From positions 1,178,001-1,242,000 of the forward strand of contig NZ_JAHCDN010000001.1 of assembly GCF_018413605.1 (NCBI RefSeq): a stretch of DNA of 64,000 bases, written 5' to 3'. Positions 30,763 to 38,747 of the stretch are shown piece after piece. This stretch comes from Variovorax sp. PCZ-1. GTDB taxonomy: Bacteria > Pseudomonadota > Gammaproteobacteria > Burkholderiales > Burkholderiaceae_C. How positions within the stretch are numbered: position 1 is the stretch's first letter; each line of letters begins with the position of its first letter. The notes below the pieces were generated by a model that searched no databases, was not told where the DNA came from, and saw only the letters and a program-made list of their open reading frames with translations. Position numbers and translations under genes: made by a program.

Positions 30763-31960
30763 TGCCATCAAAAACGATCTGGTGACTCAGGCGAAAGCCC
30801 AGGCCACCAGCCCATTGCAGCTCAAATTTGCTGATGCGCTCCAGCGGATTGATGCGATTGGGCAGCGTGTGCAGTTTCTTGATGCGCTGTATGGCCAATA
30901 CCGAAGCAAATTCGGGCAACATCTGCCACCACTTCGAGCCGAGCAAGATCGCTTGTCTCGTCAGATGGTGGTATTTTTGCATGAGCGTTTGCAAAGACCT
31001 GATGCAGAGGGCACCCAATCGCTCACTGCGAATCACCGCAAATCGATAGGACGATTGATCGTCTCTTTGGCAAAGGATTACGCTTTGCAAGGCGATGCGC
31101 AAATGCGCGCGATTCATGATGCGTATAGTCATGAGACCATCGAAGAGATGGATGCCGCCAACAAAGACGGCATGTTGGATTGGCTTGAGGCGATGGGCGT
31201 AGATTTATCGCCGTCTTCCGAAAAAGGCAGTGCTGCTGAAATGGCGCAAGCTGCACTGAAGGCCGTTCACGAGAAGATGGTGCATCAAGAAAAAATTGAA
31301 GAGCAGCGTAAGGCGCGGCGGGATGAAAAGCGCGCAGCAAGAAAGAAAGCGGATCCTAAAGCGCAAGCCAGACTCGCCGAAAAAGAGCTAGCGGCCCAAG
31401 AAGCACAAAGCGCTCTCAAAAATATCTATCGCCAATTGGCGCGCCAGCTTCATCCTGATCGCGCTGACAACGATACGCAGCGCGCCATCAGCCACGATTT
31501 GATGAGCGAAGCCAATACAGCTTATGAGCGTCAAGATTTGTTGGCTCTGCTCCAGCTGCAACTCAGGGCGAGCCAAATTGATGCGAGCGCGATGGGCACG
31601 GTAGCTGAAGAAAAGCTCGAAAGCTGGATCGCGCTGCTACGAGCGCAAGCCAAGGATTTGACACAAGAGTGCATGATGCTTGAGCGGCAGATGATGCACG
31701 AATTCGGTCTACTATCTCACCAATCACTGACGGCAGAAAATTTGGAAGCCTTATTGCAGGCGACTTTGCAGCAGTACGATGAAGCCCTACATTTGATGCG
31801 CAACGATTTGGAGATGATCAAAAACGATGCCGATCTCAAGCGCTGGGCAAAAGCCAATAGCAAGGAGCTCGAGCGCCATGATGCGATACTGGATGATGAG
31901 CTTATGAATGCCATGATGATGAATACCGCGCCTCGCCACTCAGCCAAGAAAAAACGATGA
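30734..31960 (+). CDS. J-domain (DnaJ-like) protein of unknown function
   Basis: The 408-residue soluble protein is mostly helical, with a charged coiled-coil region (residues 175-225, HQEKIEEQRKARRDEKRAAR). A J-domain-like segment is centred on HPD at residues 240-242 (IYRQLARQLHPDRADNDTQR). HPD is the motif that stimulates Hsp70 ATPase. The J domain is internal and there is no Gly/Phe region or zinc domain, so it is a type-III-like co-chaperone. It overlaps typA by 29 bases and its stop overlaps the next start (ATGA), implying coupled translation. The other parts match no family I can name. Confidence 0.75.
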   Translation: MSASALAVTDAIKNDLVTQAKAQATSPLQLKFADALQRIDAIGQRVQFLDALYGQYRSKFGQHLPPLRAEQDRLSRQMVVFLHERLQRPDAEGTQSLTANHRKSIGRLIVSLAKDYALQGDAQMRAIHDAYSHETIEEMDAANKDGMLDWLEAMGVDLSPSSEKGSAAEMAQAALKAVHEKMVHQEKIEEQRKARRDEKRAARKKADPKAQARLAEKELAAQEAQSALKNIYRQLARQLHPDRADNDTQRAISHDLMSEANTAYERQDLLALLQLQLRASQIDASAMGTVAEEKLESWIALLRAQAKDLTQECMMLERQMMHEFGLLSHQSLTAENLEALLQATLQQYDEALHLMRNDLEMIKNDADLKRWAKANSKELERHDAILDDELMNAMMMNTAPRHSAKKKR

Positions 31961-32835
31961 AACTGACACACTCCCGAGCCGTGCTGCTCATGATCGCCGT
32001 CACTCTGATGTGGTCTATCGCTGGCGCTGTCACGCGGCAGCTTGAATCTGCCAAGAGCTTTGAAGTCACGTTTTGGCGCAGTTTCTTCACGGTGATTTCG
32101 CTACTCGTCATCTTGCCGATATGGCAGGGTAGGGGTGTATTCAAGAGTTTTCATTGGAAGAGCGTGCCGTTTTGGATCAGTGGCCTTTGCTGGAGCGTGA
32201 TGTTTACCGCTTTCATGGTGGCTCTCACGCTAACTTCAGTGGGGAATGTTTTGGTGACGATGGCTGTGGGCCCGCTGCTCACCGCTTTGATTGCTCGCAT
32301 TTTTATCGGCCATAAGCTCCCTGCACGAACTTGGGGAGCGATTGCTGTGGCTTGCGCGGGTATCGCTTATATGTTTGGCCAGCAATTAGATTTGAAGCAG
32401 AGCGGAGCGGCGCTAGGTATGGCTGTGGCGTTTTGCGTGCCTGTAGCAGGCGCGATTCATTGGACGGTGGTGCAGCGCGCGCAAGCCAAGGGGGAGCAGC
32501 TTGATTTTGTGCCTTGTGTGCTCATTGGTGCGGTGATTTCTTCGCTCATCACATTACCTCTGTCTTTTCCATTTGCTGCAAGCGGCTCGGATGTTGGTTG
32601 GCTAGCTTTGCTCGGCTTGGTGCAATTGGCCATACCGTGCACGCTCGCCGTGATTTGCGCCAAGGTGTTGAAAGCACCCGAAGTGTCCCTGCTGGCTCTG
32701 CTGGAAGTGATTTTCGGTATTCTCTGGGCTTGGATGTTTGCAGGCGAAGTGCCTACGCAGGCTGTGCTGATTGGCGGCACGCTGGTGATTGGTGCGCTCG
32801 TAGCGAATGAGGCTTTAGGTTGGAAATCATCATGA
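31957..32835 (+). CDS. DMT-superfamily (EamA) transporter
   Basis: The 292-residue membrane protein has about ten hydrophobic segments and two EamA halves. The first starts AVLLMIAVTLMWSIAGAVTR with a downstream FWRSFFTVISLLVILP; the second ends with LLALLEVIFGILWAWMFAGE and GGTLVIGALVANE. It is likely a metabolite exporter; substrate unknown. It overlaps the neighbours at both ends by four bases (ATGA), placing it in one unit with the J-domain protein and the CoA hydrolase. Confidence 0.88.
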   Translation: MKLTHSRAVLLMIAVTLMWSIAGAVTRQLESAKSFEVTFWRSFFTVISLLVILPIWQGRGVFKSFHWKSVPFWISGLCWSVMFTAFMVALTLTSVGNVLVTMAVGPLLTALIARIFIGHKLPARTWGAIAVACAGIAYMFGQQLDLKQSGAALGMAVAFCVPVAGAIHWTVVQRAQAKGEQLDFVPCVLIGAVISSLITLPLSFPFAASGSDVGWLALLGLVQLAIPCTLAVICAKVLKAPEVSLLALLEVIFGILWAWMFAGEVPTQAVLIGGTLVIGALVANEALGWKSS

Positions 32836-33980
32836 GTGAAGACAATTTTGTTTTAGTTGAAGAGCGTGGCAATGCAGGCTTGATCACGCTCAATCGCCCG
32901 AAGGCATTGAATGCTTTGAGCTTGGGTATGGTGCGCCAGATCACGGCTGCTTTGCTGAAATGGCGTGATCAAGCGAATATTCAGCTCGTGGCGATTCGCG
33001 GTACAGGCAAGTTACCCGATGGCAGCTTTGCACCCTTCGGCAGCTTCTGCGCGGGCGGTGACATCCGCTTCTTCCATCAAGCGGCGCTCACAGGCGATCC
33101 AGCACTCGAAGATTTCTTCACTGAAGAATACAGCCTCAATCATTTAATTCATACCTATCCCAAACCGTATGTCGCCTTCATGGATGGTATTTGCATGGGC
33201 GGCGGCATGGGAATCTCTGGCCATTTGGCGAAAAACAGCATTCGCATCGTCACTGAGCGCACCAAGATGGCCATGCCAGAGACAAATATTGGTTTGTTTC
33301 CCGATGTAGGCGGCGGCTATTTTCTCAGCCGTTGCGCGAACGCGCAGCCTGGCGTGGGTGAATACTTGGCACTCACCGGCCATATGCTGCATGCACCCGA
33401 AGCAGTGTCAGTAGGTTTGGCAGATGTGCAGATCAATAGTGATCAATTGACAGGCTTGTGGGATCAATTAACTGCTGGTAGTTATCCTAATCGTGCTGAA
33501 TGTTTTTCAGAAATTGCTATCAATTCAATAGCACTTCGCGCAGATTCTATGCCGGCGAATAGCACTTTTCTTTCAAAAATTGGTGATAATTTCAATCACT
33601 CTACAGTGCTTGCAATCACTCAATCATTAGAAGCCAGCAGCGATGCTTGGGCAAAAGATGTGGCAGCACTTTTGCGCAAGCGCTCACCTTTGATGCTCGA
33701 AGTCACGTTGCAACTTATCCGCCGTGCGCGAAGCTTGAGCCTAGCTGACGATCTGCGCCTTGAGCGCGATTTGGTGCGGCATTGTTTTCACACCAAGCAT
33801 CTAACGCGCAGCGGGACAGCTTCTGAAACCGTAGAAGGCATCCGCGCTTTAGCGGTAGATAAAGACCATTCGCCGACATGGAATCCAGCTCGCTTGGAAG
33901 ACATCACGCCACCAATGATTGCGCCGTTTTTCGTAAGCCCTTGGCCGGCTGAGGCACATCCTCTACGGCATTTGGCTTGA
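32832..33980 (+). CDS. Enoyl-CoA hydratase/isomerase family, 3-hydroxyisobutyryl-CoA hydrolase-like
   Basis: The 382-residue reading uses ATG 32832, which overlaps the preceding stop; 32820 would add four residues. Crotonase fold: LITLNRPKALNALSLGMVRQ, oxyanion-hole region SFCAGGDIRFFHQ, FMDGICMGGGMGISGHL, and PETNIGLFPDVGGGYFLSR with the catalytic Glu and Asp of the hydrolase subgroup (valine catabolism). The protein is longer than simple crotonases, as expected. Residues about 228-250 (EIAINSIALRADSMPANS) are encoded by a palindromic repeat read in the opposite orientation from most other coding copies. Confidence 0.88.
   Translation: MSEDNFVLVEERGNAGLITLNRPKALNALSLGMVRQITAALLKWRDQANIQLVAIRGTGKLPDGSFAPFGSFCAGGDIRFFHQAALTGDPALEDFFTEEYSLNHLIHTYPKPYVAFMDGICMGGGMGISGHLAKNSIRIVTERTKMAMPETNIGLFPDVGGGYFLSRCANAQPGVGEYLALTGHMLHAPEAVSVGLADVQINSDQLTGLWDQLTAGSYPNRAECFSEIAINSIALRADSMPANSTFLSKIGDNFNHSTVLAITQSLEASSDAWAKDVAALLRKRSPLMLEVTLQLIRRARSLSLADDLRLERDLVRHCFHTKHLTRSGTASETVEGIRALAVDKDHSPTWNPARLEDITPPMIAPFFVSPWPAEAHPLRHLA
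33514..33570. repeat. Palindromic repeat copy 8, in frame in the CoA hydrolase gene
   Basis: TTGCTATCAATTCAATAGCA then CTTCGCGCAGATTCTATGCC then GGCGAATAGC. It is read as INSIALRADSMPAN. Confidence 0.85.
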
Positions 33981-33984
33981 TCGC

Positions 33985-34773
33985 TCAAGGCCGCACAGCC
34001 GGTGTTTCTAAGGGCATGCCCATGGCGCGCGCCGCCAAATAGACTTCAAGCGCTGTCATTTCATTGCTGCCTGCGGCAAAGGGCTGTGCGCGTACGCCTG
34101 TGAGGCAGCCGCGTATGCGTCGGGCGAGGCTGCCCATGCCTTGCCATTCAAGGCGGTAGATGGGGTAGCCTGTGGCGTGGCCTTGGGGGATCGTGCTGGC
34201 GCCTAGCTTGAGACCGTCGCGCTCGTTATGACATTGGGCACAGGAGAGGTTGAGCTGGCCCATGCGCTGCATGAAGAGTTGTTCGCCCTGTCTGCGCGTG
34301 ACTTCGAGTTTGGGGTCTTGTGCTGCGATAGCTTGTCCGCGAGCTGCGTGGCCCAGCCAACTTTCTAATGAGAGCAAGTCTTGATGCTCTGAGCCAAGTG
34401 CACTCATATTCATGTGGCGCTGGCGGCAGAGGTTGATGCGTTGGCTTAAATTGACGGGTTTGCCGAGCAGGGCATCGATAGTGGGGTAACGCGTAGCAAC
34501 TGCTTCAAAAGCCGCTGGTGGGCGCGCGAAGCTGTTGGGTTGTGCAATGGTTGTACCGTGGCAGCTTGCGCAGGATTTGCCATTGCTACTACTGGGCTGC
34601 GCCCAAAGCTGCGCGCCGCTTTGCACCCAAAGCATGGCGGGGTTTTGCGCATCGTCTTTCTGCATCGCCTGCGTGCGTGCATCCATGATCGCGAAGCCAG
34701 ATTGGCGGCGATCAGCGGTTTGCGAATGAGCGACGCAAGAAAGTGCAACAACGAGACTCAAAAGCCAGCGCAT
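33985..34773 (-). CDS. soxA: SoxA: dihaem c-type cytochrome of a Sox-like system
   Basis: In thiosulfate-oxidising systems SoxAX joins a sulfur substrate to the SoxY cysteine in the periplasm. This 262-residue protein has a signal peptide (MRWLLSLVVALSCVAHSQ), haem sites CASCH (68-72) and CAQCH (178-182), and the SoxA motif RRIRGCLTGVRAQPF with Cys223 as the expected haem-ligating, persulfide-bearing residue. The remaining segment LSQRINLCRQRHMN is also family-typical. It is the last gene of a six-gene unit; its ATG is three bases after the soxZ stop. The substrate here may not be thiosulfate because soxB and soxCD are absent from the window. Confidence 0.92.
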   Translation of the reverse strand: MRWLLSLVVALSCVAHSQTADRRQSGFAIMDARTQAMQKDDAQNPAMLWVQSGAQLWAQPSSSNGKSCASCHGTTIAQPNSFARPPAAFEAVATRYPTIDALLGKPVNLSQRINLCRQRHMNMSALGSEHQDLLSLESWLGHAARGQAIAAQDPKLEVTRRQGEQLFMQRMGQLNLSCAQCHNERDGLKLGASTIPQGHATGYPIYRLEWQGMGSLARRIRGCLTGVRAQPFAAGSNEMTALEVYLAARAMGMPLETPAVRP

Positions 34774-34776
34774 GGG

Positions 34777-35112
34777 TCAAGCGACTGTGATCGTGTGGCT
34801 GCGCGTATGCGAGAAGCCTTTATCACCTGTCCAGCTCAATTGAAGTGTGCCGCTTTCCATCACGCGCACACGAAAGGAAAGATACGGATTGGACGACATG
34901 GCCGCATGAAGTGTGGCGGCAAACACCTGCTCGCCTTGATATGTGCAGACAAAGCGCCTGATCAAATCGCGTGGCAGCATCACGCCATCTGAGCCGCGCC
35001 GGTAGCCGGTTTCCATCATGTGCCCAATCGTGGCGCTCACAACGATCACTTGCCCGCGCTGCGCAGTGGCAGGCGCTTGCACGAGGGAGCGGACGCTGGG
35101 TGTATCACTCAT
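34777..35112 (-). CDS. soxZ: SoxZ: sulfur-carrier partner protein
   Basis: The 111-residue immunoglobulin-like protein forms the SoxYZ carrier in the periplasm and has no signal peptide of its own, being exported with SoxY in known systems. Recognised from GHMMETGYRRGSDGVMLPRD, LIRRFVCTYQGEQVF, and TLQLSWTGDKGFSHTRSHTI. It starts five bases after soxY ends. Confidence 0.9.
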   Translation of the reverse strand: MSDTPSVRSLVQAPATAQRGQVIVVSATIGHMMETGYRRGSDGVMLPRDLIRRFVCTYQGEQVFAATLHAAMSSNPYLSFRVRVMESGTLQLSWTGDKGFSHTRSHTITVA

Positions 35113-35117
35113 GCTCT

Positions 35118-35570
35118 TTACTCGACTTCAATGCACGCAGCCAAAGTGACAATCACATCGGCGCTTTGCATCCAGAAGCTGCCATCTGACAGTTGCGCCA
35201 CAGCCGTGAGCTTTTGTGTGGTGGCTAGGCGGATACGGGTGGAGATTTGCGCGGAGCCAGATGCTGCGCTCAGATCAAACTCTGCTACATCGGGCTGAGG
35301 ATTTTTTTCGTTGAAGAGACCGATGCGCCGCACGAACCGATCACGTTCTTGCGGGTGATCGACTGTGATATCTATAGGCACGGCATTGCCGTTATCGACC
35401 AATTGCGAGATACCGATTTGTACTTTACCGATTTGCGGCGTGATGCCGCCTGTGAATTTGGCAATCGCTTGCTGCATCGTTGCTTCGGATTGTTGCGCCC
35501 AAGCTCGTGAGCTGAGAAGACAAGCTGCAAAAGCTTGCGCGGTAGAGAGCAAAACAATACGGCGCTTCAT
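35118..35570 (-). CDS. soxY: SoxY-like sulfur carrier with a divergent C-terminal arm
   Basis: The 150-residue protein begins MKRRIVLLSTAQAFAACLL, a twin-arginine-like export signal, and continues with the SoxY fold (VDHPQERDRFVRRIGLFNEK, AQISTRIRLATTQKLTAVAQ, SDGSFWMQSADVIVTLAAC). SoxY normally ends VTIGGCGG, whose Cys carries the sulfur intermediates on a flexible arm. Here the end is VTLAACIEVE: the Cys is retained but the glycines are Ala, and four residues follow. Reading the bases confirms this end (stop at 35118-35120). The arm may be less flexible or serve a different carrier chemistry. It overlaps soxX by four bases. Confidence 0.85.
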   Translation of the reverse strand: MKRRIVLLSTAQAFAACLLSSRAWAQQSEATMQQAIAKFTGGITPQIGKVQIGISQLVDNGNAVPIDITVDHPQERDRFVRRIGLFNEKNPQPDVAEFDLSAASGSAQISTRIRLATTQKLTAVAQLSDGSFWMQSADVIVTLAACIEVE

Positions 35571-35986
35571 TTCAAGCTCTGCAAATACGCCACCACGTCT
35601 TCAAGCTGCTGCGCTGTCAGCATGGTGCGCCCTTGGTGTGCAGTAGCAACACGATTTAAGCCTTCAGCGCGAAAGTAGGGCGGCATGATGGATGCTGGGT
35701 TGATCTTCTGCGAATCGATCATGCGCAAGCGAAGTTGCTCTTTGGTGAGCCTTGCGCCTACGCCATCCAGTGGGGGCGCGAGATTACCCTGGGCGCGGTC
35801 TTCTGAAATCGGCGCGCCGTGGCAGAGCAAGCAGAGGCTTTGCTGTCGATTTGCAACGATGGCGCGGCCACGCACAGCATCGCCAGGCTCAGCGCTGAGA
35901 GCTTGGCTGCCGTCCAACACTTGCGCATTCACTGTGCTGATGAGGCACAGCGAAAGGCAAGTGAGGAGACGGCTTAGATCAAGCAC
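35567..35986 (-). CDS. soxX: SoxX: monohaem c-type cytochrome
   Basis: The 139-residue exported cytochrome has a signal peptide (to about residue 22), haem site CLLCH at 52-56, GNLAPPLDGVGARL, and a probable Met ligand in SIMPPYFRAEGL (Met101). It forms SoxAX with SoxA in known systems and could also accept electrons from the molybdenum hydroxylase encoded upstream. Its start overlaps the end of the large-subunit gene by eight bases and its stop overlaps soxY by four. Confidence 0.9.
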   Translation of the reverse strand: MLDLSRLLTCLSLCLISTVNAQVLDGSQALSAEPGDAVRGRAIVANRQQSLCLLCHGAPISEDRAQGNLAPPLDGVGARLTKEQLRLRMIDSQKINPASIMPPYFRAEGLNRVATAHQGRTMLTAQQLEDVVAYLQSLK

Positions 35987-38156
35987 GCTTCAAACTCTGC
36001 CCAGCAATCGGCATATCACGCAAGCGCTTGCCCGTGGCCGCAAAAATCGCATTCATCACCGCAGGTGCAGCCACAGCAATCGTGGGCTCGCCCACGCCGC
36101 CCCAGAAGCCGCCTGATTGCAGGATGATGGTTTCTACCTTGGGCATATGCTGCATCAGCACCACGGGATAGCTGCTGAAATTGTCTTGCTCGATGCGCCC
36201 GTCTTTCACGGTGCATGAGCCAAAGAGTGCAGCTGAGAGGCCATACACAAACGAGCCTTCCACCTGCGCTTCAATCTGCTGCGGGTTCACGGCAAAGCCA
36301 ATGTCTGTAGCGGCCACGATGCGGTGAATCTTAAGCGCACCATCCGCGCTCACCGAAATTTCAGCGCACGCAGCCACATAGCTTCCAAAGCCATGCGTCA
36401 CGGCCAAGCCTTTGAAGACTTTTTGACCGCCGATATCGGGCGTCGGCTTGCCCCAATTGGCTTTCTCTGCCACAGCATTGAGCACAGCAAGATGCTTAGG
36501 CGCAGCCGTCATGAGCTTGCGGCGCAGGGCGAGCGGATCTTGGTTCGTGGCATGCGCCACTTCATCCAAAAAGCATTCCACATACAACGTGTTTTGATTC
36601 AGATTCACGCCACGCCAAAAGCCGGGCGGCACATGCGGGTTGCGCATGGCGTGGTCGATCAGCAAGTTCGGAATGTTGTAGCCAAACATGCCTTCTGCGC
36701 CGCTGGGGTTCAGCCCTTGGAAGACGACGGGATCGAGGCCGTTGCGCACGTTTTGCGGGAACACACCCGCCAAAATCGATTGCCCGGCAATGCGCATATG
36801 CAAGCCCGTCACATTGCCTTGCGCATCCAGCGCCGCACTCATCTTGCAATGTGTGATCGGGTGGTAGCGGCCATGCAGCATGTCTTCTTCTCGGCTCCAG
36901 AGCAGCTTCACGGGTACGCCCGGCATTTCTTTGGCAATCGCCACGGCTTGGCGAATCCAATCCGTCATGCCGCGCCTGCCGAAGCCGCCACCCAAGTGCA
37001 GCTTATAAACCTCGCATTGCGCGGGCGGCAGGCCAGAGGCTTCTGATGTAGCGGCCAGCGCTGATTCACCATTTTGTGTCGGCGTCCACACCTCGCAGCG
37101 CTCGGGCGTCCAGCGCGCGGTGGCGTTCATCGGCTCCATCGTGGCGTGGTTTTGATGCGGGTAGGTGTACACCGCTTCGATCTTGCGAGCGGCTTTGGCT
37201 AGCGCGTCTTTGGCATCGCCTTTGGTGTTGCCTACTGCGGCCTCAGGTGCATCCAAAGCGGCGGTAAGCACTTTGGCAAACTCAGCGCTCGAAGCTTTGG
37301 CGTGCGGGCCTTCGTCCCACACAATCGGCAGCGCATCAAGCGCCGTCTTGGCTTGCCACCAATGATCAGCCACCACAGCCACAGCGCTGTCGCCCACCTT
37401 CACCACCTTCTTCACGCCCTTGCGATTGGCAATGGCCGCTGCATTGAAGCTGGTTACTTTGCCGCCAAACACAGGGCAATCTTTGATCGCCGCATTCAGC
37501 ATGCCGGGCAGCTTCAAATCTGCGCCGAAGATTTGCTTGCCGGTCACTTTGTCTTGCGTATCGAGGCGCGCGAGGCGCTTGCCGACGAGCTTCCAGTCTT
37601 TCGGGTCTTTCAGCGCCACTTCGCCTGCGGGTTTGAGCTTGGCAGCGGCTGCGGCCACTTTGCCGTAAGTCGTGCGCTTCGTGCCATGAGTGATCACGCC
37701 TGTATCGACCTTGCATTCGGCAGGATTCACTTTCCACTCATCTGCAGCCGCTTGCACGAGCAGGGTGCGCGCTGTTGCGCCACCTTTGCGCACGTAATCC
37801 TGCGATTCGCGGATGCCCCGACTGCCCCCTGTGGAGAAATTGCCCCATGCGCGCTGGCGGGCGAGATTCTGGCCCGGTGTGGGGTATTCGGTTTTCACGC
37901 GCGCCCAATCGCATTCCAGCTCTTCGGCCACGAGTTGTGCTAGGCCGGTGAGCGAGCCTTGCCCCATCTCGGAGCGGGCAATGCGGATGGTGACCGTCTC
38001 ATCTGGTGCAATCGTCATCCACACGTTAACTTCTGCAGGAGCATTACTTTGAGCAGATGAGGGCAGATGAAAGCTCAGCATCATGCTGCCAGCGGCAGCG
38101 CCTGAGCCAACTATGAATTTACGGCGGGAGACTTCAGGATAAAGAACGGCGCTCAT
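35979..38156 (-). CDS. Periplasmic xanthine-dehydrogenase-family molybdenum hydroxylase, large subunit (IorB-like)
   Basis: The 725-residue molybdopterin subunit resembles isoquinoline 1-oxidoreductase beta subunits. The N-terminus [18 protein letters not shown] is a twin-arginine signal, so the enzyme acts in the periplasm. Mo-site segments: [59 protein letters not shown], and [20 protein letters not shown] with the catalytic Glu. The substrate is unknown: IorB-type enzymes oxidise aldehydes or N-heterocycles. It overlaps the small subunit by four bases and soxX by eight, placing it in the same translational unit as soxXYZA. Confidence 0.92.
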   Translation of the reverse strand: MSAVLYPEVSRRKFIVGSGAAAGSMMLSFHLPSSAQSNAPAEVNVWMTIAPDETVTIRIARSEMGQGSLTGLAQLVAEELECDWARVKTEYPTPGQNLARQRAWGNFSTGGSRGIRESQDYVRKGGATARTLLVQAAADEWKVNPAECKVDTGVITHGTKRTTYGKVAAAAAKLKPAGEVALKDPKDWKLVGKRLARLDTQDKVTGKQIFGADLKLPGMLNAAIKDCPVFGGKVTSFNAAAIANRKGVKKVVKVGDSAVAVVADHWWQAKTALDALPIVWDEGPHAKASSAEFAKVLTAALDAPEAAVGNTKGDAKDALAKAARKIEAVYTYPHQNHATMEPMNATARWTPERCEVWTPTQNGESALAATSEASGLPPAQCEVYKLHLGGGFGRRGMTDWIRQAVAIAKEMPGVPVKLLWSREEDMLHGRYHPITHCKMSAALDAQGNVTGLHMRIAGQSILAGVFPQNVRNGLDPVVFQGLNPSGAEGMFGYNIPNLLIDHAMRNPHVPPGFWRGVNLNQNTLYVECFLDEVAHATNQDPLALRRKLMTAAPKHLAVLNAVAEKANWGKPTPDIGGQKVFKGLAVTHGFGSYVAACAEISVSADGALKIHRIVAATDIGFAVNPQQIEAQVEGSFVYGLSAALFGSCTVKDGRIEQDNFSSYPVVLMQHMPKVETIILQSGGFWGGVGEPTIAVAAPAVMNAIFAATGKRLRDMPIAGQSLKRA

Positions 38157-38656
38157 GCTTGGCTCCCTTCGATGTGCTGAATATTCAAACCAGCCACGCG
38201 AGGATTGCCGCCCGCAGCCACCACCTTGATCGCCGCGCGAATGCGGTTGTAGGTTCCGCAGCGGCAGATATTCGTCATCACATTGTCAATATCCGCATCG
38301 GTCGGATTCGGTTTCTCTTTGAGGAGCGCAGCAGCAGCCATCACCATGCCGCATTGGCAGTAACCACATTGCGGCACATCCAGCGCCACCCACGCTTTTT
38401 GCACTGGGTGCTCGCCGTTGGGCGAAAGCCCTTCAATCGTGACGATTTTTTCTTTGGCTTCAATCGTAGAAATCGGCCTCACGCAACTGCGCGTAGGCAC
38501 GCCATCGATATGCACCGTACACGAGCCGCAAGCCGCCACACCGCAGCCATATTTCGTACCTGTGAGCCCCAGCTGCTCGCGCAGCGCCCACAAGAGCGGC
38601 GTGCTCGGATCGGCATCAACGTTTTGCACGCGGCCGTTAACGTTCAGTTGCACCAT
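38153..38656 (-). CDS. [2Fe-2S] subunit of the molybdenum hydroxylase (IorA-like)
   Basis: The 167-residue protein has a plant-type [2Fe-2S] cluster ([17 protein letters not shown]) and a second helical cluster domain ([31 protein letters not shown]). It passes electrons from Mo to an external acceptor and has no signal peptide, so it presumably travels with the large subunit through Tat. ATG 38656 has GGAG eight bases upstream. It is the first gene of the six-gene unit; the upstream 38660-38745 should hold the promoter. Confidence 0.93.
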   Translation of the reverse strand: MVQLNVNGRVQNVDADPSTPLLWALREQLGLTGTKYGCGVAACGSCTVHIDGVPTRSCVRPISTIEAKEKIVTIEGLSPNGEHPVQKAWVALDVPQCGYCQCGMVMAAAALLKEKPNPTDADIDNVMTNICRCGTYNRIRAAIKVVAAGGNPRVAGLNIQHIEGSQA

Positions 38657-38747
38657 GATGGCATCTCCAGATGAAGTGAAAACAACTCTACATCTTCATC
38701 CAAGAGGCTAGGGTGGGCATTGAGACATACCCTAGTGCAACACTCTA

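Noticed and set aside
33985-38656. Complete thiosulfate-oxidising sox cluster
   Set aside because: soxB, soxC and soxD are not present; only X, Y, Z and A are encoded.
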